In this document: positions 59,281 through 64,000 of the stretch, one piece after another
Layout: each line of letters starts with the position of its first letter
Numbering within the stretch: the first letter of the stretch is position 1
NCBI GenBank assembly: GCA_013824165.1
Contig: PNNH01000018.1
Coordinates: 1 to 64,000 of the forward strand
DNA from: Methylibium sp.
GTDB taxonomy: Bacteria > Pseudomonadota > Gammaproteobacteria > Burkholderiales > Burkholderiaceae_C
DNA: 64,000 bases
Direction: 5' to 3'
Notes under the pieces: generated by a model
Database searches by the model: none
Seen by the model: only the letters and a program-made list of their open reading frames with translations
What the model was told of the DNA's origin: nothing
Program-made: the position numbers and the translations under genes

Positions 59281-60228
59281 TTAGATCGGCGCGTCGTCGC
59301 CGCCGGCCTTCTTGATTCGCACCGGGCCACGCTTCTTGGGTTCGCCTGCTGCCGCCGCAGCGGCATCCCCGGCAGCGCCTGCGTCACCGGCGTCAGCTTC
59401 TGCTCCCTCTTCGGCCTTGATGACACGGGTGTAAGGCGCCAGGATCTGCACCAATTGGCCGTAGATCTTGGGGCTGCCGGCCACCACCTCGCGCTGGTTC
59501 ATGAAGTCGGCTTCGCCTGTGAAGTTGCCGATCAGGCCGCCCGCTTCCGTGATGATCAGCGAGCCCGCAGCCACGTCCCAGGGGTTCAGCCCGGTCTCGA
59601 AGAAAGCGTCGTAGTAACCGGCAGCGACGTAGCAGAGATCCAGCGCGGCAGCACCCGGGCGGCGCAGGCCGGCGCACTGGGTCATGACCTCCTCGAACAT
59701 CTTCACGTAGCGCTTGAAGTTGTCGCCGCGGCGGAAGGGGAAACCGGTACCGATCAGCGCGTCGCCCATGCGGGTGCGCTTGGAGACGCGCAGGCGCTTG
59801 TCGTTCACGTAGGCGCCGCGGCCCTTGGTGGCGTAGAAGAGGTCGTTGCGTGTCGGGTCATAGACGACCGCCTGCTGCACCACGCCGCGGTGCGCCAGCG
59901 CGATAGACACGCAGTAGACCGGGAAGCCGTGGATGAAGTTGGTGGTGCCGTCCAGCGGGTCGATGATCCAGACGAACTCGGAATGCTTGGCGCCGCGTGT
60001 GCGGCCCGACTCTTCGGCGAGGATGGCGTGCTCAGGATATGCCTGCAGCAGCGTATCGATGATGATCTCTTCGGCCGCGTGGTCCACCTCGGTGACGAAA
60101 TCGTTGGGCGACTTCGAGTTGATCTTCAGGATATCGAGGTCCATCGACGCGCGGTTGATGATGGCTCCCGCTGCGCGTGCGGCCTTGATGGCGACGTTGA
60201 GCATGGGATGGAGTGCAACTTGCGTCAT
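59281..60228 (-). CDS. suhB: Inositol-1-monophosphatase / Nus factor SuhB
   Basis: Mg-dependent inositol monophosphatase; in E. coli it also joins the rRNA antitermination complex. Metal motifs EESG (72-75) and [15 protein letters not shown] (D90, D93) plus the [15 protein letters not shown] segment near 225 are complete. Start set at [11 protein letters not shown] with AGGGT upstream. At 315 residues it is about 45 longer than E. coli SuhB; the extra C-terminal tail is Ala-rich then basic ([15 protein letters not shown]). Divergent from trmJ. Confidence 0.93.
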   Translation of the reverse strand: MTQVALHPMLNVAIKAARAAGAIINRASMDLDILKINSKSPNDFVTEVDHAAEEIIIDTLLQAYPEHAILAEESGRTRGAKHSEFVWIIDPLDGTTNFIHGFPVYCVSIALAHRGVVQQAVVYDPTRNDLFYATKGRGAYVNDKRLRVSKRTRMGDALIGTGFPFRRGDNFKRYVKMFEEVMTQCAGLRRPGAAALDLCYVAAGYYDAFFETGLNPWDVAAGSLIITEAGGLIGNFTGEADFMNQREVVAGSPKIYGQLVQILAPYTRVIKAEEGAEADAGDAGAAGDAAAAAAGEPKKRGPVRIKKAGGDDAPI

Positions 60229-60331
60229 GCGGTGACCCTGCAAGAAAAAAGTGAGGTGGCTGGCGGAGGAAAAGAGCGGGTGGGCCAGCAGTTTGTGCAT
60301 TGCGGCCCACGATAATCGCGCATTTTAGCCG

Positions 60332-61075
60332 ATGCCGGCTGGGCCGACCGTGGATTCCACACGCTTCATTCTGATTCAGACCAGCCACCCGGGCAATGTG
60401 GGCGCGGCAGCGCGAGCCATGAAAGTCATGGGCTTCTCCGAACTGGTGCTGGTGGCGCCTCGATTCGCCGATGTGCTGTGCCAGGAGGAAACCATCGCGA
60501 TGGCCAGTGGTGCCGCCGACATCCTGGCGCGTGCCCGCATCGTGCCGACGCTGGAACAGGCACTCGACGGCGTGAGCTTTGCCTGCGCCACCGCCATGAC
60601 GCCGCGCGACTTCGGGCCGCCGGTGCGCGAGCCCCGCGCTGCGTTTGCCGAACTGGCGATGCAACAGCACAAATTGGGACTGGTGTTCGGCTCCGAGCGT
60701 TATGGGATGAGCAACGAGGACGTCTACCGCTGCCATGCGGTGCTGTCGATTCCGACCCATCCTGACTACGGCTCGCTGAATCTGGCCCAGGCGGTCCAGC
60801 TGCTCGCCTATGACCTGCGCCAGGCACTGGGCGGGTTCGGCGTCGTGCCCCGCACCGCGGACCCGCAACTGGCCGATGCGCAGGCCGTGCAGGGCCTGCT
60901 GACGCACTTGCAGCAAGGACTCCAGAAAATCGGCTATCTCGACCCGGCGGCACCGAAGAAGCTGATGCCGCGCCTGAATCAGCTCTTCAACCGGGCGCAG
61001 CTCACCGCTGAGGAAGTGCATATCCTGCGCGGCATCGCGCGTGCGATGGTCAAGTCGGGCGGCAGCGAGGATTGA
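60332..61075 (+). CDS. trmJ: tRNA (cytidine/uridine-2'-O-)-methyltransferase TrmJ
   Basis: SPOUT-class methyltransferase modifying the 2'-O of residue 32 in tRNA. 247 residues. The trefoil-knot SAM site is GLVFGSERYGMSNEDV near 115 and SIPTHPDYGSLNLAQAVQLL near 145; the N-terminus FILIQTSHPGNVGAAARAM is diagnostic. The C-terminal helical extension (~170-247) is of the dimerising TrmJ type. Divergent from suhB; a GATAAT lies 16 bases before the ATG. Confidence 0.93.
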   Translation: MPAGPTVDSTRFILIQTSHPGNVGAAARAMKVMGFSELVLVAPRFADVLCQEETIAMASGAADILARARIVPTLEQALDGVSFACATAMTPRDFGPPVREPRAAFAELAMQQHKLGLVFGSERYGMSNEDVYRCHAVLSIPTHPDYGSLNLAQAVQLLAYDLRQALGGFGVVPRTADPQLADAQAVQGLLTHLQQGLQKIGYLDPAAPKKLMPRLNQLFNRAQLTAEEVHILRGIARAMVKSGGSED

Positions 61076-61084
61076 ATCGCCCGG

Positions 61085-61092
61085 CTAGACTG
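61085..61092 (+). promoter_or_regulatory. CTAGACTG promoter-like element upstream of cysE
   Basis: Sense-strand CTAGACTG lies 40 bases before the cysE ATG and starts 9 bases after the trmJ stop. TAGACT could be a -10; no -35 is evident. It is the only plus-strand member of the four copies. Confidence 0.38.
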
Positions 61093-61132
61093 GCCGTCCC
61101 TGAAAACCACGAACGACTAGCTCTCCCTGCCC

Positions 61133-61909
61133 ATGTTTCAGCGCCTCCACGAAGACATCGCCTGCATCCTTGAGCGCGACCCGGCTGCCCGGTCGGCTTG
61201 GGAGGTGCTGACCTGTTATCCGGGGCTGCATGCGCTTGTGCTGCATCGGCGTGCGCACTGGTGCTGGACGCATGGCCTGAAATGGCTGGGGCGTTTCATT
61301 TCGCACCTCTCGCGCTGGCTGACCGGGATCGAGATCCATCCCGGTGCCACGATCGCGCGCAAGGTCTTCATCGACCATGGCATGGGTGTCGTGATCGGCG
61401 AGATGGCCGAGATCGGCGAGGGCTGCACGATTTACCAGGGTGTCACTTTGGGTGGCACTTCGCTGGTGAAGGGCGCCAAACGGCATCCCACGCTTGAAGC
61501 CGGGGTGATCGTGGGCGCCCATGCCTGTGTGCTGGGTGGATTCACGGTCGGCGCCGGTGCCAAGATCGGCTCGGGTGCTGTGGTGACCAAGCCGGTGCCG
61601 GCAGGAGCCACAGCGGTGGGCAATCCGGCGCGCGTCATCGAGGCCAAGCTGGACGCGCAGCGTGAGGAGCTGGCGGCGAAGATGGGGTTTTCAGCCTATG
61701 GCGTGACCCAAGGCGATGACCCGGTGGCGCAGGCGATGAAGGGGTTGATTGACAACGCTGCCGGCCACGAGCACCAGATTGCTTTGCTGTGGCAGGCGGT
61801 GTGCAAGCTCTCGGCCGCCTCGGCGCAGCCCGTCGGCGACTGCGTGCCAGTCGATGCGCAGCAGAGCGAGCGTTTTGACGCGGCTGAGCTGAGTCGGCTG
61901 GTGAAGTAG
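61133..61909 (+). CDS. cysE: Serine O-acetyltransferase
   Basis: Forms O-acetylserine from serine and acetyl-CoA, first step of cysteine synthesis. 258 residues with a left-handed beta-helix from ~68 ([19 protein letters not shown]); H82 is the catalytic His. The helical N-terminal domain is short, so this is the compact CysE type rather than the E. coli length (273). VTLGGTS marks the acetyl-CoA region. A TGGG-rich C-terminal tail extends past the helix (from ~185). Convergent with slyD. Confidence 0.94.
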   Translation: MFQRLHEDIACILERDPAARSAWEVLTCYPGLHALVLHRRAHWCWTHGLKWLGRFISHLSRWLTGIEIHPGATIARKVFIDHGMGVVIGEMAEIGEGCTIYQGVTLGGTSLVKGAKRHPTLEAGVIVGAHACVLGGFTVGAGAKIGSGAVVTKPVPAGATAVGNPARVIEAKLDAQREELAAKMGFSAYGVTQGDDPVAQAMKGLIDNAAGHEHQIALLWQAVCKLSAASAQPVGDCVPVDAQQSERFDAAELSRLVK

Positions 61910-61934
61910 GCCGTCGGCGTTTTGGGGCCACGGC

Positions 61935-62037
61935 CGCAGGGCTTGTCGGTGATCACTCAGCCTGCCCATGCGAGACATGGGCAGCCCTTCGTGAGGCGTC
62001 GGACAAGCCGCAGGACTTGTCCTCGGTCCTCACTCAG
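61935..62037. repeat. Imperfect direct repeat pair in the cysE-slyD gap
   Basis: 61935-61960 and 62009-62037 share the pattern CGCAGGNCTTGTC..GGT..CACTCAG with small differences; the second copy runs into the slyD stop codon. Between them is a strong hairpin, and the second copy is itself part of an inverted repeat GGACAAG/CTTGTCC (62001-62007 with 62016-62022). The 124-base gap is mostly made of these elements. Origin unclear: tandem duplication or a small dispersed repeat. Confidence 0.5.
61962..61984. terminator. Perfect hairpin in the cysE-slyD gap
   Basis: A 9-bp perfect stem CTGCCCATG/CATGGGCAG (61962-61970 with 61976-61984) with a five-base loop lies between two convergent genes. No T-run follows. 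It is suited to acting as a shared transcript end. Confidence 0.5.
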
Positions 62038-62516
62038 TGATGCTGATGGCCGTGTTCGCCGTGGGCGTGGTGATGGGCGATTTCCTCGGCACTGGCCGCG
62101 CGCACCGAGAGCACCTTCAGGCTGATCTTCAGGCTCATGCCGGCCAGCGGGTGATTGCCGTCCAGCAGCACGGTGTCACCCTTGATCTTGCTGACGTGGT
62201 AGAGCCTGAATTCGCCGGCTTCGCCCTCGCTGATCTCCAGTTGGCCACCAACCTTGACGCCCGGCGGGAAATCCTTTTTGGCGAGGCTGCGCAGCAGGCT
62301 CTCGTCGCGCTGGCCAAAGGCCTGCTCCGGCGGCAGGTTCAGCGTGGCTTCAAAGCCTGGCTCCTGGCCTTCCAGCGCCGCTTCGATCGCGGGCAGGGTG
62401 TTGCCATAGCCGCCGATCAGCACGGCCGCTGGCTCCTTGGCGTTCTCGATCAAGCGCCCCAGGCTGTCCGCCACTTTGAGTTTCAGGGTCGCGACGGTGT
62501 CTTTGGTGATCTTCAT
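62034..62516 (-). CDS. slyD: FKBP-type peptidyl-prolyl isomerase SlyD
   Basis: Prolyl isomerase and chaperone, also a nickel/metal storage protein. 160 residues. The FKBP core carries the flap (IF) domain between NLPPEQAFGQRDESLL and FPPGVKVGG, and the active-site LDGNHPLAGMSL. The C-terminal tail HHHAHGEHGHQHH is a metal-binding His cluster. Start set at MKITKD; codons upstream overlap mog. It lies 5 bases after mog, same strand. Confidence 0.94.
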   Translation of the reverse strand: MKITKDTVATLKLKVADSLGRLIENAKEPAAVLIGGYGNTLPAIEAALEGQEPGFEATLNLPPEQAFGQRDESLLRSLAKKDFPPGVKVGGQLEISEGEAGEFRLYHVSKIKGDTVLLDGNHPLAGMSLKISLKVLSVRAASAEEIAHHHAHGEHGHQHH

Positions 62517-62521
62517 CGGGG

Positions 62522-63109
62522 TCAGGTCTTGCTGTTGTTGGGCTTGATGGCGGACTTGGGGCGGAAGGCCTTGCAAATCTCGTCACGGGTTTCGAGGTAA
62601 GGGCCGCCGATCAGGTCGATGCAATAAGGCACCGCAGCGAAGATGCCCTGCGCCTTCTCGTGGCCGGCCAGGGTCTCGGCGATGGCCTTGGGCTGACCCG
62701 GCAGGTTGATGATCAAGGCTTTGCCGCGGATCACCGCCACCTGGCGCGAGAGGATGGCGGTGGGCACGAAGTGCAGCGAAATCTGGCGCATCTGCTCGCC
62801 GAAGCCGGGCATCTGCTTGTCGGCCACGTCCAGCGTCGCCTCGGGTGTCACGTCGCGCGGCGCGGGTCCGGTGCCACCGGTGGTCAGCACCAGGTCGCAG
62901 TGCGCCTGGTCGACCAGTTCGCGCAGCGTGGCGCTGATCTGCGCACGCTCGTCCGGGATCAAGCGTGGCAAGAACTCAATCGGGTTTTGCAGCGCACGGC
63001 TGAGCCAATCTTGCAGCGCCGGCAGGCCTTTGTCTTCGTAGACGCCGCTGGAGGCGCGGTCGCTGATCGAGACGATGCCGATGCGGACCGCATCGTAGGC
63101 TTCACTCAT
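62522..63109 (-). CDS. mog: Molybdopterin adenylyltransferase
   Basis: Adenylates molybdopterin before molybdate insertion. 195 residues, the usual size. The MoCF motif TTGGTGPAPRDVTPEAT near 70 is diagnostic, and VAVIRGKALIINLPGQPKA follows near 130. Start set at MSEAYDAVRIGIVSISDRASSG; it overlaps the darP stop by 8 bases, so the two are coupled. No other molybdenum-cofactor genes are in the window. Confidence 0.94.
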   Translation of the reverse strand: MSEAYDAVRIGIVSISDRASSGVYEDKGLPALQDWLSRALQNPIEFLPRLIPDERAQISATLRELVDQAHCDLVLTTGGTGPAPRDVTPEATLDVADKQMPGFGEQMRQISLHFVPTAILSRQVAVIRGKALIINLPGQPKAIAETLAGHEKAQGIFAAVPYCIDLIGGPYLETRDEICKAFRPKSAIKPNNSKT

Positions 63110-63641
63110 CTTCCGGCTCCACGCGCAGTTGCTCGGCCTTGATGAACTGGAACAGCTCCCGGAAGGCGCGGCCGTTGCGTTGTTCAGGTGCGCCGGCCGC
63201 GTCCTTGCGGGCCGCACGGACCAGGCTGCGCAGTTGCTGCACGTCGATGCCAGCGTGCTGGTTGATGAAGTCCTGCAGGGCATCGTCCTCGGCCAGCAGG
63301 CGCGCGCGCCAGCGTTCGCTCTCATGCAGCGCGAGGCTGTCCTTGGCATGGCCGAGCTTGAAGGCCGCCACCGCCTCACGGATCGGCTCGGGGTCGACCC
63401 TGCGCATCAGCTTGCCGATGTACTGCATCTGGCGGCGCTTGCCCTCGAAGTTGGTGATCTTCTTCGCGGCCTTGACCGCGTCGAGCAGGATTTCGGGCAG
63501 GCCCAGGGGCTCGACGCGGCTGTCGGGCAGGGACATAAGATCCTCGCCGAGCGATTGCAGCTCGTGGCTATCCTTCTTCTTCTGGGTCTTGCTCGGACGG
63601 TCGAAATCGTCGTCGTCCTGGAAATCGTGGCTTGGGTTCAT
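63102..63641 (-). CDS. darP: Dual-action ribosomal maturation protein DarP (YjgA)
   Basis: Ribosome assembly protein of the DUF615 family, acting on the 50S. 179 residues with an acidic N-terminus and the helical core LPEILLDAVKAAKKI and RRQMQYIGKLMRRVDPEPI. The C-terminus FRELFQFIKAEQL is also typical. Gene is divergent from pmbA, a usual neighbour in proteobacteria. Confidence 0.93.
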   Translation of the reverse strand: MNPSHDFQDDDDFDRPSKTQKKKDSHELQSLGEDLMSLPDSRVEPLGLPEILLDAVKAAKKITNFEGKRRQMQYIGKLMRRVDPEPIREAVAAFKLGHAKDSLALHESERWRARLLAEDDALQDFINQHAGIDVQQLRSLVRAARKDAAGAPEQRNGRAFRELFQFIKAEQLRVEPEDE

Positions 63642-63745
63642 GGCTTCACTGAGTGGGGCGCCCCGCGCAAAGCATGCAAAGCAAGCCAGGGGGCGTGACC
63701 CGTATGATTGTCGCCCACAACCGCATCTCTGCCTTGTCCTCCCCC

Positions 63746-64000
63746 ATGCCCAAGACGCAAGCCCACGCCAACACCTCCCATGCCGACTCCGCAGAGAGCG
63801 GCTTCGCCTACAGCCAGGAACGTTTCCGTGAGTTGGTCGACGAGGTGCTCGGCGAGGCCAAGCGCCTGGGCGCCAGTGATGCTGGGGCCGAGGTCTCTGA
63901 AGGCTGCGGCCTGTCGGTTTCGGTGCGGCGCGGTGCGCTCGAGAACGTCGAGCGCAACCGCGACAAGTCGCTGGGCATCTCCGTCTATCTGGGGCAGCGG
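63746..64000 (+). CDS. pmbA: Metalloprotease PmbA (TldE), N-terminal part (cut by window end)
   Basis: Partner of TldD in a cytoplasmic metalloprotease that matures some peptides. The visible 85 codons start MPKTQAHANTSHADSAESG and run into the family segment LVDEVLGEAKRLGASDAGAEVSEGCGL with VRRGALENVERNRDKSLGI (shortened here to GALENVERNRDKS). The rest lies beyond base 64000. No clear ribosome site; a TATGAT lies about 40 bases upstream. Divergent from darP, its usual neighbour. Confidence 0.9.
   Translation, partial: MPKTQAHANTSHADSAESGFAYSQERFRELVDEVLGEAKRLGASDAGAEVSEGCGLSVSVRRGALENVERNRDKSLGISVYLGQR

Overview
The window is GC-rich, densely packed chromosomal DNA. It carries about 57 protein genes, no RNA genes, no insertion sequences and no CRISPR array. 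Gene content and order (rimP-nusA-infB-rbfA-truB-typA, pyrG-kdsA-DUF1330-eno-ftsB, pot/puu polyamine genes, RdgC, YjgA/DarP) point to a betaproteobacterium of the order Burkholderiales, probably near the Rubrivivax/Leptothrix/Roseateles group. That placement is inferred from content and synteny, not from a marker phylogeny.

Layout. 1-1147: C-terminal half of an Orn/Lys/Arg decarboxylase. 1220-2005 (minus): fabI. 2071-10647 (plus): the translation/transcription operon rimP-nusA-infB-rbfA-truB followed by typA, with a sigma70-like promoter and an attenuator-like hairpin in its leader. 10764-21887 (plus): a DMT exporter, a HIBCH-type hydrolase, fhs, an MFS transporter, a periplasmic-sensor GGDEF-EAL protein coupled to dusA and ogt, and a class V aminotransferase. 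21912-27001 (minus): rdgC, a FrnE-type thiol oxidoreductase, a small unknown protein, and a DMT exporter / PIG-L deacetylase / AstE-like hydrolase trio. 27100-28923 (plus): an ArsA ATPase with no other ars genes nearby.

28905-43723 (minus) is the most coherent accessory block: twelve consecutive genes for polyamine uptake and gamma-glutamyl catabolism (omega-transaminase, puuB, puuD, puuA, spuC, potFGHI, a porin-like protein, puuC, a second glutamine-synthetase-fold enzyme). An Lrp/AsnC regulator is divergent at its upstream end. The encoded route would carry putrescine through an outer-membrane channel and the PotFGHI importer, then through gamma-glutamylation, oxidation, aldehyde oxidation and amide hydrolysis to GABA, with two transaminases for alternative or terminal steps.

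44358-49633: an unlisted 55-residue membrane peptide, a DMT exporter, a ferritin-like DUF455 protein, a gamma-carbonic anhydrase coupled to hslO, and a 5'-nucleotidase lipoprotein preceded by a PurR/LacI-type palindrome. 49704-55685 (minus): pyrG-kdsA-DUF1330-eno-ftsB continuing into pnuC and a NadR-like kinase. 55747-64000: mutS with a coupled hydrolase, suhB, trmJ, cysE, slyD-mog-darP, and the start of pmbA, cut by the window end.
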